Source: Prorocentrum cordatum (taxonomy: Eukaryota > Sar > Dinophyceae > Prorocentrales > Prorocentraceae). Taken from it: a stretch of 64,000 bases of DNA. Both the position numbers and the translations under genes were made by a program. The stretch lies in contig CAUYUJ010016494.1 of assembly GCA_963575745.1 (NCBI GenBank), forward strand, positions 50,001-114,000, in the 5' to 3' direction. Below the pieces are notes generated by a model that was not told where the DNA came from, made no database searches, and saw nothing but the letters and a program-made list of their open reading frames with translations. This document shows, one piece after another, positions 34,739 to 44,864 of the stretch (its first letter is position 1; every line of letters starts with the position of its first letter).

Positions 34739-35684
34739 CCTGAGGAGCGTCTCCCCCGAGCCGCGCCTTCTCTCGACTGCCCGACTAATTGTTTGGCCTC
34801 GCGCCGCGGACGACCCGCGCGCGTCGCTGGGACCCTCTCGGGGCGACCAGCGCGCGTCGCGGGAACTCCGTGCTGCGGGGGGCCCGGCGCCTCGTTCGCC
34901 CGTCGTCGCTCTGCCCAGCGGTCAGAGACTTGCCCGCTATCAGCCAGCCAGTTAGCTAGTCAGCTCTCTCTGCTTCGCGCAGCGGACGACCCGCGCGCGT
35001 CGCTGGGACCCCGCCCGGGGCGACCAGCGCGCGTCGCGGGGACTCCGCGCTGCGCTGCGCCCGCAGCCTTGGATTTTGGAGTGCGCGGGCAAAGAGGAAG
35101 GAAAAGAAGAGCCGAAAGCGGGCGCGATCCTCGCAAGAGGCGTGCCGACATGGGCGTCGCGACGTGCGGACGCTGCCGTCGGGGTTCCCGCGGAAGCTGC
35201 CTGCGGCGGCCACGCCCAGTGTCACGTGTGTTCGGACAGGCATGCTCGACACTTACACTAGGCGGTTCCATGATCGCATTCATGCAAATATATTCACTCG
35301 CGCGCAGACCCATTCATACTCAGATTCCCTCGCGCTCTGACTCACCCGCGTTCTTTCTCTCGTAATCAGATCAATCGTAATCCTTTGCGTTGTGTACCCC
35401 GCCACATTTCGGCACACCCCTCATGCGGTTCGTGGCCCCATAGGGAGCGCCACCGAAGAAGATACTCCCAATTGCGATACTCACAACTGCATATGGTTGG
35501 GTCCTTCGCCAGGATAATTTTGTATTTCTGTTTCTCCTGGTGGTGTTTTTGCTCAAAACAAATTATGCTAACGGAGTTCCCCACATAATGATGTTTTTGG
35601 GCTAGCGGGATCAAGCAACATTTTGTAGAGAAATTGCCGACCTGCCCTCGCCCTCTCCATCCTTTTCTATCACATGGTTTGCGA
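34739..35684. other. Spacer after the helicase exon
   Basis: GACGACCCGCGCGCGTCGCTGG and GCGACCAGCGCGCGTCGCG occur twice (34808-34865 and 34984-35040), so about 60 bp is repeated. No further exon recognised. Confidence 0.55.
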
Positions 35685-36715
35685 ATACCCTCCTCGCTCA
35701 TGCGGGGCTTCCCTGGAGGGGTGGGACGGGCACGGAACCTGATAAATAGCACTGTTCGCGAATACCCTCCTCGCTCAGGCGGGGCCTCCCTGGAGGGGTG
35801 GGAGGGGCACGAAACCTGAGAAATAACAGGTGATGCGAATACCCTCCTCGCTCAGGCGGGGCCTCCCTGGAGGGGTGGGAGGGGCACGAAACCTGATAAA
35901 TAACAGGTGATGCGAATACCCTCCTCGCTCAGGCGGGGCCTCCCTGGAGGGGTGGGAGGGGCACGAAACCTGATAAATAACAGGTGATGCGAATACCCTC
36001 CTCGCTCAGGCGGGGCCTCCCTGGAGGGGTGGGAGGGGCACGAAACCTGATAAATAACAGGTGATGCGAATACCCTCCTCGCTCAGGCGGGGCCTCCCTG
36101 GAGGGGTGGGAGGGGCACGAAACCTGATAAATAACAGGTACGAATACCCTCCTCGCTCAGGCGGGGCCTCCCTGGAGGGGTGGGAGGGGCACGAAACCTG
36201 TAAATAACAGGTATTCCGATACCCTCCTCGCTCAGGCGGGGCCTCCCTGGAGGGGTGGGAGGGGCACGAAACCTGATAAATAACAGGTGATGCGAATACC
36301 CTCCTCGCTCAGGCGGGGCCTCCCTGGAGGGGTGGGAGGGGCACGAAACCTGATAAATAACAGGTGATGCGAATACCCTCCTCGCTCAGGCGGGGCCTCC
36401 CTGGAGGGGTGGGAGGGGCACGAAACCTGAAATAACAGGTGATGCGAATACCCTCCTCGCTCAGGCGGGGCCTCCCTGGAGGGGTGGGAGGGGCACGAAA
36501 CCTGAGAAATAACAGGTGATGCGAATACCCTCCTCGCTCAGGCGGGGCCTCCCTGGAGGGGTGGGAGGGGCACGAAACCTGATAAATAACAGGTGATGCG
36601 AATACCCTCCTCGCTCAGGCGGGGCCTCCCTGGAGGGGTGGGAGGGGCACGAAACCTGAGAAATAACAGGTGATGCGAATACCCTCCTCGCTCAGGCGGG
36701 GCCTCCCTGGAGGGG
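35685..36715 (+). repeat. Minisatellite, 14 units of 74-77 bp
   Basis: Unit: ATACCCTCCTCGCTCAGGCG, GGGCCTCCCTGGAGGGGTGG, GAGGGGCACGAAACCTGATA, AATAACAGGTGATGCGA. Each unit has an ACCTG...CAGGT inverted repeat. Copies are nearly identical, the first being the most diverged. Confidence 0.95.
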
Positions 36716-37005
36716 TTGGTATGGTATGGTATTGGTATGGTATGGCTTGGTATGGCTTGGGATGTTATTGGTTTGGTTGCTGTTCTGTTCTGTTCGTGGT
36801 TTGGTATGGTATTGGTATGGTATGGTATTGGTATGGTATGGCTTGGTATGGCTTGGGATGTTATTGGTTTGGTATGGTATGATTGGTATGGTATTGGTAT
36901 GGTATGGTATGGTATTGATATGGTATGGCTTGGTATGGCTTGGTATGGTATTGGTATGGTAAGGTATTGGTATGGTATGGCTTGGTATGGTATGGTTTAG
37001 GAGAA
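36716..37005 (+). repeat. (TGGTA)n microsatellite
   Basis: TGGTATGGTATTGGTATGG with two near-identical longer blocks including GCTTGGGATGTTATTGG. It starts in the middle of the last 77-bp minisatellite unit. Confidence 0.9.
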
Positions 37006-37092
37006 GGACGCGGGAGGAGGAGGAGAAGGAGAGGGTGTTCTGGGAAAACAAGAACCCCACTCAGGATGTGGGGAACAAGGGATCCAATCTAC

Positions 37093-37190
37093 TCCTCGCC
37101 GAGAAAAGAGCGCACACGCCCGGACAATGCCAATAGCCTGGGCCCCGGGATCTCCGAAACCGGCCAGACGCATCCCTGGCCAACGCTCCC
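37093..37190 (+). mobile_element. MITE-like element, family 1 (second inside-out copy)
   Basis: ACTCCTCGCCGAGAAAAGAG to CCCGGACAATGCCAA, spacer with CCGAAACCGGCCAGACGCAT as at 32640-32681, then a decayed left end. Confidence 0.45.
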
Positions 37191-37224
37191 AGATGGTACT
37201 CCAATGTATGCGCGAGTGTCCGCG

Positions 37225-37625
37225 CAGACGTGACGGCTAACGATAGGGGGGGACTGGCTCAGGGAGGGAGGCGTCGACCTGTCCTCGGCGACGCATCGCC
37301 GATAGGATCGGCGATAGACCCCCGACAGCGCATCAGCGCGCTCCTGGGCGGGGTGGGCTATCGGGCCCTTCTCGGCGATCAATGGGCGACCGGGGGTCGA
37401 TGTTTCTCCCCTAGTCCTGTCCCACCCCAATGGTCCTCGTCGTTTGGTTTTCGGGTCACAGCCCGGCTCTCTGGAGGCCGCTCGGGACGCGCCCTCGGCG
37501 AGGCGCGGCTGCGGAAGCGCACCCCGAGGCCGGAGACCCGCCGAGGACCGGCGAAGACATCCCAGAGCCTCGAACCTCGACAGCCTGTCCTTCGCTGGGA
37601 CGCTGCCCCTACACCCTGCGAGATG
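37225..37625 (+). repeat. Dispersed repeat R3, copy 3
   Basis: About 400 bp with a perfect hairpin at 37295-37315: ATCGCCGAT, AGG, ATCGGCGAT. Lies between the TGGTA microsatellite and the PKG micro-exon. Confidence 0.7.
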
Positions 37626-37817
37626 CTTAAGAAATCATGGGTTAAGAAATTCATAGTCTCAGAAATGGAATAAAACCCAGAATTTCTATCAAAATCTTGG
37701 GATTTACATTGAAAAGTTAAGAACAATCGAGACTCTGGACGAAAACTTAAGTTTTCTTAAGCATCGCCTAAGGTGTACAGCTGGCGCACTCTCTCAGCCG
37801 CCCGCCTTGGTCTCCAC

Positions 37818-37850
37818 CTTAGCGGACAAGGTGCTGACCTGCTTGCCGTC
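37818..37850 (-). CDS. PKG: PKG 33-nt micro-exon of cNMP-binding domain B
   Basis: Eleven codons, DGKQVSTLSAK, bounded by GCGAG on the acceptor side and AAG|GTGGAG on the donor side, the only GT donor found in this gene. It bridges VAVIK in the exon before and VAQYFGERALL in the exon after to restore the beta4-beta5 loop of the cNMP domain. It is too short to be called as an ORF. I found it by searching for the residues missing between two flanking exons; phase 0 on both sides agrees. A transcript would settle it. Confidence 0.75.
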
Positions 37851-38104
37851 CTCGCCGCGGGGGGCATCCCGGGGGCATCGGGGCCGCCCTCCGCGTGGGC
37901 CGGCTTGTGGAGGAGCAGGGGCCAGCAAGGGGGGAGGGAGGAGCAGAGTGAGTGGGGCCAGGGACACGCGAAGGAATAGACACGAATCCCAAGATGCCCC
38001 ATGTTCTCTGCATTTTCTGGATGTTCGTCTCCCCCTCTACTCCCCACATGTTCTCACCTTTTTTCCCCGGACATCGACGATTCGTGTTTTTTGTACGTTT
38101 TCGT

Positions 38105-38141
38105 ATTTGTTTAGTTGTTGTTGTTGTAGTTGATCTGAGTG

Positions 38142-38185
<44 letters not shown>
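38105..38185 (+). repeat. (GT)n microsatellite
   Basis: GTTGTTG, then pure GTGTGTGT for over 30 bases. Confidence 0.95.
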
Positions 38186-38714
38186 GTCTTCGTCATTTAG
38201 TTTTTCCTTCCTCCAGAGGAACAGAGGAAGCAAGAAGGACGGTCAGGTCGGACGTACGAGGGGGAATACAGTAGGAGCTCGACCACAAGAACCCTTCCAC
38301 AGGAAACCCAACCCTGAGACCCCAGGACTCCTCCTCCTCCTCCTCCTTCCCCCCCTCCTCCTCCACTTCCTCCTGACGTCCATTGATTCTTGCCGTGGGA
38401 ACGCCACGCGTCCCCGTGGCAGAGCCGTCGGGAGCCCAGAGAAAACACCCGGGGCATCCCGGAGGCACAGCGGGGTGCTTCTTGGCATGGGGCCCCCACT
38501 GCAGCACAGAGAGACACAAAGGGGCTCACGCACCACCTCGCGGCGGGCGGGCTCGTGCCGCGCCGACCCCAGCGTGGGCTCCCGACACCGCGGGGACCGC
38601 TCGAAACCTGGAGCCATCGGGCGCTTCCGAGGCGCCGGGTCCTTCCACATCGGCCGATGCTGGGCCGCCGGCGGCGTGGCCAGTGTTGAGCTGGACGAAG
38701 GAGGTGACTACCTA

Positions 38715-38863
38715 CCAGACCACCCCAACCCAACCCGAAGACCCCAATTTCGGGTTGGGGGGGGGGTACGGGTTCCATACGTGTTTTTTCGATGCTCCCC
38801 GATCCCCCCCAACTGGAAATGGAGGGCAAATTGAGGCCTTCGGGTTGGGTTGGGGTGGTTTGG
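38715..38863 (+). repeat. Long inverted repeat (26-bp arms)
   Basis: Arm 38715-38740 (CCAGACCACCCCAACCC...) pairs with 38838-38863 (...GGGTTGGGGTGGTTTGG), 25 of 26 bases, loop 97 nt with a G-run. Could fold as a hairpin in RNA or DNA. Confidence 0.7.
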
Positions 38864-39954
38864 TGGGTGGTGAGGAGGGGGACAGAGAAGAAGGGGCCGG
38901 CGAATCGGCTCACGCGGCTGGTTTTGGGAGGCGCCCCAGGCGCGCCAGTGCATCGAGGAGAGGGCCCAGCGGCGGGGAGAGGGTCGGCTGCATGCCGCAA
39001 AGCTCGTCGCCCACCCTCCCTGCATCCTCCCCTGTTCGCCCGACCTGGAGGAAGGACGAGGGAAGAGGCAGGAAAGATGGAGGGAAGACGCTGGAGGGGC
39101 GTCAACGCCAACGCTCACGACGGGGACCGGACTGATGGGCAAGAGAGACGCTTCGTGACCACCTCGGGCGACGGTGCTCTGCGCCGTCAGACGCGCAGGG
39201 CGCTCCGTGTGCCCACGCGGGCCAGCGTGGTGACGGAGGCGATCACGCGTCTACGCATCCGGCATGCCTGCATACCGTCACAGCGCTCTCCTTTGGCCCC
39301 CCCCCAGCACAGTCACCGTGCTGCCAGACGGAACGCCGAGCAAGGAGCGAAGAAGCTTTTGTGGCCGCGGCGAGCCACGGCCACGAAAGGAAGTCCCCGA
39401 CCTGGATCTAAGAGGAGCGGCCTGAAAAGCAGAGCCCCTCCCGAGCCTTTTTTTATTCGGCGCTTCGACCTTGGGAGGAAAGGGGGGGGGGTCTGGCTCC
39501 GGACCGCTGCTTCATGCGACTGCTTGCAGGAGTGCGTCCTCTGGGCGGAGGCTCCCACCTGCTCGAAACCGGCGCCAACAAACAGCCAAGGTCTACTCCA
39601 GGAGGGGGGGGGGAGGGTCGAGGGCCCGCGCCGATCGGCACAACAACGAATGAACAAAACGATCACGAACTGGTCCTTGTTTCAGCGTGAGTGACCAGCC
39701 TGGCACGAGCTTTCAGGGCCAAAGATTCGGGCTAAGCGGGGAAGGGCACGACGATGCCGACGCAGCCGAACCGAACGTACAGCAGCGACTCGGGGCTGCA
39801 AGGGACAAGCGATCGCCAGGTGCTGCTGAACGCTCGCAGGGGTTGCCGATTCCCCCTTCCTGCTCGCAGTGGGGGCGGAGCAGGGGTGAGGAGGGAGAAG
39901 GAAGCTTGGGGGGGGGAGTGGGGAGAAGGGGGCAAGACGAAAGTGTGCGGCAGG
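38864..39954. other. PKG intron spacer downstream of the LINE
   Basis: GC-rich, open on both strands in places, no domain recognised. Confidence 0.5.
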
Positions 39955-40351
39955 TTGATGATGATGCTGATGATGATGATTATGATGCTGCTGTTGCTGA
40001 TGCTGATGGTTATGATGATGATGATGATGATGATGGTGGTGGTGATGATGCTGATGATGACGATGATGCTGCAACTGCTGCTGCTGCTGATGATGTTGAT
40101 GCTGATGCTGATGCTGCTGTTGTTGATGATGCTGATGATGGTGTTATTGATGCTGATGGTGCTGCTGATGGTGATTACAAACATGTTGAGGATGATGATC
40201 AGGATTATGATGCCGCTACTGCTGATGATGATAAATCTGTTGAAGACGACAAGGGTGATACCAATGATGATGATACTTATCATGATGCTGTGATGATGAC
40301 GATGCTAATGACGACGATGATGACGATACTGATGATGCTGCTGCTGCTGAT
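39955..40351 (+). repeat. (GAT/GCT)n tract at the LINE 3' end
   Basis: GATGATGCTGATGATGATG with GCTGCTGCT blocks, about 400 bp. Confidence 0.95.
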
Positions 40352-40389
40352 GATCGCACTCCCCTGAGCGCGCCAGAGAGGGGGGCAGT

Positions 40390-43300
40390 TCAGCTGCCCT
40401 CTGCCGCGGGCCTCCTGATGAGCAGGCTCCGCACGCCGCGCCCCTTCTTGGCAATGTGGCGGGCGCGCGCGCGCAGGAGAGGCAGCAGGCATTCGGGCCC
40501 GTACCTGTGCGAGCTCCTCAAGGAGTTAAAGGTAGAAAAAAGCAGGTCGTGGACAAGAAACAAAGAGAACAGCTGCTGACTAGACTGGCATGGCATAGTG
40601 CACAGCATACGCGCATCGAGGCTCTGATTCAAATATTCGACTGGCAGGAAGGGCAAAACAGAATGGAGCAAGCTCAGGACATGAGGGCAATCGAAGTAAT
40701 GCTGGACGTGGTCGCCGCCTGTGGCCAGGCAACCGAAACGGCAGGTAAGACGGCCTTGCCTATACCTGGCAGAGGTCGCCCACGCGTTGCAGATGGTTTT
40801 GAGAATGGCCGCAGCCACAAATGGGCCGACGCGCGCGCAGGCAATTTGGAGCCTGAGCACCGCAAGGTCGATACTAGAGGCATCAGCAAAAGGAAAAGCG
40901 AACCGAATTCGATTGCCCAGGAGAAAACTCGCGGAGCTACAAGGGGCCTCAGAAAGCAATTTCTTCAAAATCTGTCTCTGCAACTCGTGAGTGTCCTCAT
41001 CGAAGTGGTTCCACGGCAGGGCAGTTAGTCGCTCGTAATTGTGAATCAGGTGGAAAACAATGGACTCGGCACGCCATGCCGGGTATCGCTTGACCATCAG
41101 AACATCCAAGTCCTCTTCCTCAAGCTCATGAAAGCGCTTCCGAATGCTATCAAAAACCTTAGACCGAACAGCGACCCGATACATGGCAGCCTGATTCTCC
41201 AGCACTAGGTTGCGCGGGGCAATGGGCCAATGCAACGCAGACGAGAGATTGCGGAGAAGATCAGTAGGGATGCTGTAGAAGGGGCATGCGGTGAGAGTCT
41301 GCAAACCTTTGGTTTCCATGCGAAGAGCGTCCTGCGATATGTAACATAGCTGCATCACGAAGGTGAGAACCGAGAAGGCCAAGGAGTTATATGCATAGAT
41401 ACTTTGAGTAAGCCCAAGACGAAGCGACCGAACATGACGGACACGATTAATATATTTCTGAAGCGGAGCGGACCAGGATTTCTTGTAACCTCCAGGGCCC
41501 AGAAAGACACCCAAGACTTTGCCACTAGTGCCGTGCATAAGCGAGCGAACGTTGGTGCGAACGGACTCGAACAGGGCGAAATGCTGGTCGTCTGGCATCT
41601 CTTGCACGTGCACGATCATACACTTGGCAAGGTTCAAGAGCAGGCCAGTGCAACGGCTGGACCTAATAACATTCTTCAGCACAATCGGAACAGCGAGCAA
41701 CAGGTTGGATGCCGAGATCTGGATGTCATCTGCAAAGGCACGAGGGGTAGCACAAACAGGAGCTAGCAAGTTAGATAATCGGCGCAGCAGCGGGTCGATG
41801 CATAACGCAAATAAAGCACCCGACAGCGGACATCCTTGTTTAATGCCTTGGGTGATCGAGTAGCCTGGAAACTTCTTTCCTGCTAGGCATATGTGTGTGT
41901 AAATACCGGTGTATAGGAACCGAATGGCATTCACGATATACATGGGTATGTTCATCATGATTAGCACATCAATGATCCAGTCGTGGCGCAGCGACGGGAA
42001 CGCGGCGCGGAAATCCAAGAGGAGTAGCCCAGCGTGCGGCATGCCGCGATAGCAGGCGTATTCAAGAATGTCTGCCTCAAGGCAGAGCAAGTTTTCGAGC
42101 ATAGACCTCTTGCGCACGAAACCCGTCTGGGAGCCTAAGACGCTGTACTGGCATTGTTGGCTAAATGGTTCGCATATGGCCAATGATACTATTTTGTTAT
42201 CAGTGTTGCTGAGAGCAATAGGGCGCACCACAGACGCTTCCCGAGAGATCTCAGAGGTTCCAGCTTCGTGAGGGCAGATGGCCTTAGGGAGGTATACCGT
42301 GAGAGACTCGTTGAAGCCTTTATGCGGGGGCCCATATGTAGGATGGTCCAATATAGCGAGATAAACTTGATACAAGGCATTGTGAGCAGCGTCTCCAGCG
42401 AACCGCCAGGCACTGTAGGGAATTCCGTCAGGGCCAGTCGCGCTGTCCTTGCGGCTGACGAGCTTACCTATGAAGCTATGCAGGTCGAGCGTCCACTCGA
42501 TACCTGGGGCAACCTGCTGAATCTCACTGCTCAACAGTGTCTTCTGGAAGTGGTATCCCCTGTCCTGAGGCTTCGCGGCATGGACCCGCCCCCAGTGGGA
42601 CGCAAGGTTCTGAGCACTGACTTCGAGATCAGGCGAGGGGTTCCCGGTGGGGTCGGGGACCGAAACCAGAACGATTCGGCGCCTTTTGGGAGACCACTGT
42701 CGCAGAAGCTGGTGCAACCTGAGGCCTCGATCGTCGTCGGGGGCTCCGCCACCTTCGACGTGTTCGCGAATTTCTCGCTGAAGCAGAGAATGCTGGAGCT
42801 CGGCCATTTCCCGATAAAAAGACACAGAATCTCTAAAACAACATTCATCAGCATGAACATGTAGACTAAGATGAGGAATAGCCTGGATACACCTCCGAAC
42901 GTCCCAAGACTTGCCATCCCGAACAGCCCGTAGAAACTTAAGGTAAACCGACAACTTCTGCGCATCATTGTTGGGGCCTCGGAAGAACATGCGAGTCATC
43001 AGAGCATCCTTGGCAACATACATCGCGTCTTTGACGGACAGGAGGTACTCGAACGGGTCCCTGGGCATTTCAACCGAACTTATGGCAGCATCAACCTCAG
43101 AACCAAAATCAGGATGTTTGGCAATCCAGGAGGGGATCGTCGGGGTAGTTCTGCCGCCAGGCGAAAACTGAAGCCAAACAGGAATATGGTCGCTCGGCTG
43201 GGCGACATCGTGAGCAAGACCTATGACACCGCTTCTTGGTGTCGCATCAAGAATGTCGGTGGTGGCAGAAGAGATGTAGAACCTATCCAGGCGACCAAGG

Positions 43301-44157
43301 CTGAGAGCACCGTCCTCCCTCCTCCCAGTCCGATGAGTGGGCTCCTGTTGGGCAACTTCAGCAAAGTGTCCGAAAGCCCGAGAAAACATGTGTAGAATAG
43401 CGGTCCTCTCAGGGGTGGGTTCCCTTCCGTCTGTGAACGTCCTCATCTCCCCCTCTTCCAAGAAGTTAAAATCGCCTCCCAAGATGACTGTGGCCTGATC
43501 AGCAGGCAGAGCGTGAGCAGCAACCGCGCGGATCACACGATCCTTCTCAACGTCGGAGAGGGTAGGGTCGAGGTGAAAGTTAATCAATTGCAGCGTGCCT
43601 TTCTCGCCTGTCAGTGTAACTGCTATGCATCGCCCATCGATAATGTTAACTACGTGGATGTCCTGAAAGAGCTGGAGCAAGGAAGGATCAATAGACATGG
43701 TAACGCCTCCCGCAGCCGCAGAAGAGCAAAAAGAGCTAAGGTGCGTGTGTGCTGGCACGTCACGATCCAGCGAGGAAAGATCTTCTTCGGTCCCGTGGGT
43801 TTCCTGCAAAAATACTACTTGAAAGCGTTGCACAAGACTTCTGAAAATATGCTGTTTCCGATGCTGTCTCTGTGGATCGCCGTAAACACTGCCAAAAAAT
43901 GCACGAGTATTCCAAGAAGCAAGACCCATAGCACGAGAAATAACAAATGGATGCCGCTGCTCAGCAAGAGCAGCTTCACCTCCCCCAGGAGAGTGTGGAT
44001 CAGGAAGGTAGGGATCATGAATAGCTGGAGCATTCTCAGGAGGAAGAGAGTCAGGCGGCGTCGAGGTGGCCTCCCCCCGTTCTCGCAGCAGGGCTCGCAA
44101 ACGTTCAGGATCGAATTCATCGTCACTATCGCTCCCAGATACTGGCTCACTCCGCCC
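40390..44157 (-). CDS. LINE ORF2: endonuclease, reverse transcriptase and CCHC motif
   Basis: The frame opens after a TAG at 44160-44158 with an acidic stretch (SEPVSGSDSDDEFDPER); the first ATG is at 44100, giving 1236 residues. Endonuclease (about 58-313): ASWNTR, FLQET (E100), GGDFN (D210, N212), RLDRF, SDHIPVW. RT (about 550-830): PDGIPYSAW, LLLLDFRAAFPS (D696), QGCPLSGALF, FADD (789-792). C-terminus: Cys1120-x3-Cys1124-x9-His1134-x3-Cys1138. Endonuclease and RT active-site residues are all present, so the copy looks recently inserted. Target-primed reverse transcription in the nucleus is the expected mechanism. No RNase H domain is seen. Confidence 0.92.
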   Translation of the reverse strand, partial: GRSEPVSGSDSDDEFDPERLRALLRERGEATSTPPDSLPPENAPAIHDPYLPDPHSPGGGEAALAEQRHPFVISRAMGLASWNTRAFFGSVYGDPQRQHRKQHIFRSLVQRFQVVFLQETHGTEEDLSSLDRDVPAHTHLSSFCSSAAAGGVTMSIDPSLLQLFQDIHVVNIIDGRCIAVTLTGEKGTLQLINFHLDPTLSDVEKDRVIRAVAAHALPADQATVILGGDFNFLEEGEMRTFTDGREPTPERTAILHMFSRAFGHFAEVAQQEPTHRTGRREDGALSLGRLDRFYISSATTDILDATPRSGVIGLAHDVAQPSDHIPVWLQFSPGGRTTPTIPSWIAKHPDFGSEVDAAISSVEMPRDPFEYLLSVKDAMYVAKDALMTRMFFRGPNNDAQKLSVYLKFLRAVRDGKSWDVRRCIQAIPHLSLHVHADECCFRDSVSFYREMAELQHSLLQREIREHVEGGGAPDDDRGLRLHQLLRQWSPKRRRIVLVSVPDPTGNPSPDLEVSAQNLASHWGRVHAAKPQDRGYHFQKTLLSSEIQQVAPGIEWTLDLHSFIGKLVSRKDSATGPDGIPYSAWRFAGDAAHNALYQVYLAILDHPTYGPPHKGFNESLTVYLPKAICPHEAGTSEISREASVVRPIALSNTDNKIVSLAICEPFSQQCQYSVLGSQTGFVRKRSMLENLLCLEADILEYACYRGMPHAGLLLLDFRAAFPSLRHDWIIDVLIMMNIPMYIVNAIRFLYTGIYTHICLAGKKFPGYSITQGIKQGCPLSGALFALCIDPLLRRLSNLLAPVCATPRAFADDIQISASNLLLAVPIVLKNVIRSSRCTGLLLNLAKCMIVHVQEMPDDQHFALFESVRTNVRSLMHGTSGKVLGVFLGPGGYKKSWSAPLQKYINRVRHVRSLRLGLTQSIYAYNSLAFSVLTFVMQLCYISQDALRMETKGLQTLTACPFYSIPTDLLRNLSSALHWPIAPRNLVLENQAAMYRVAVRSKVFDSIRKRFHELEEEDLDVLMVKRYPAWRAESIVFHLIHNYERLTALPWNHFDEDTHELQRQILKKLLSEAPCSSASFLLGNRIRFAFPFADASSIDLAVLRLQIACARVGPFVAAAILKTICNAWATSARYRQGRLTCRFGCLATGGDHVQHYFDCPHVLSLLHSVLPFLPVEYLNQSLDARMLCTMPCQSSQQLFSLFLVHDLLFSTFNSLRSSHRYGPECLLPLLRARARHIAKKGRGVRSLLIRRPAAEGS

Positions 44158-44864
44158 CTATTCGCGGCGAAGCGCAGCAGTGACCACTCGGGCAGCTTGT
44201 CTACTTGCTCGTCGGTGAAGCCGTAGCGCTTCAAGTTGCCGCGGTTGGGCTCGACGTTCGGGTTGTCGGTCTCGAGGACATTCTGCAACACGACGAGCTC
44301 GTCAACGAGGTCGCCGTTGACCAAGAAGCAGAGGCCCATGTACTTGTTGCATCGGAGCTGCGAGTCAGGACGCCATGTGCCAGCGTCGGTCATGACCTGC
44401 TTGATGTGTTGCCAGACCTGGCCCAGCACCCAACCTTTCTTGCGGATGTCGATGGGTTCGTCGGTGCCGACCCGAAGCCGATGCCGAAAGCCACTGCCAT
44501 CTCCCCATTCTAGCGTCATGGCACGCAGCTGCAACAGGGCATTCTTGGCGTCGTCGGCGTCTTCGAAGATGATGACGTAAGCGTACTTGCAGCTCTTGGT
44601 GATCGCGCTGCACTTGTCGCGGTAGGTGGGCGAGAGAAGTGTCTTCAGGAACTCGAAGTGCTTGTCGAATGCAGAAGCCATCAGCTTGACAGGGAACCCT
44701 CGCACCCAGAGCTTCCGCCTGTCAGCAGGCGCGGCGCTAGCTCCACGGGGCGTGGCCACGGTCCCCCATGTGCTGGCGATGCCAGACGCCGTCGAAGGTG
44801 GTCGTGAAATCGTAGCGACAGAGGTCTTCAGCTCCTCGAGTGCGGCACTGATGACGCTGATCTT
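43815..44864 (-). CDS. LINE ORF1, RRM-like part
   Basis: Same frame as the coiled-coil part, after the TAG. KLWVRGFPVKLM and KYAYVIIFEDADDAKNALL look like RNP2 and RNP1 of an RNA-recognition motif; a Trp/Lys-rich stretch (KKGWVLGQVWQHIKQ) follows. There is no convincing ATG between the TAG and the RRM, which again argues that ORF1 was one protein. Protein-like sequence in this frame ends near 44160 (WSLLRFAANRG). Beyond that the better sequence is in the -1 frame, that of ORF2, and the remaining ORF1 frame to 43815 overlaps ORF2. Confidence 0.65.
   Translation of the reverse strand, partial: KISVISAALEELKTSVATISRPPSTASGIASTWGTVATPRGASAAPADRRKLWVRGFPVKLMASAFDKHFEFLKTLLSPTYRDKCSAITKSCKYAYVIIFEDADDAKNALLQLRAMTLEWGDGSGFRHRLRVGTDEPIDIRKKGWVLGQVWQHIKQVMTDAGTWRPDSQLRCNKYMGLCFLVNGDLVDELVVLQNVLETDNPNVEPNRGNLKRYGFTDEQVDKLPEWSLLRFAANRGGVSQYLGAIVTMNSILNVCEPCCENGGRPPRRRLTLFLLRMLQLFMIPTFLIHTLLGEVKLLLLSSGIHLLFLVLWVLLLGILVHFLAVFTAIHRDSIGNSIFSEVLCNAFK

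Noticed and set aside
38139-39694. ORFs of 250-304 codons on both strands between the PKG micro-exon and the LINE
   Set aside because: No domain, overlapping open frames on both strands, and microsatellite content.
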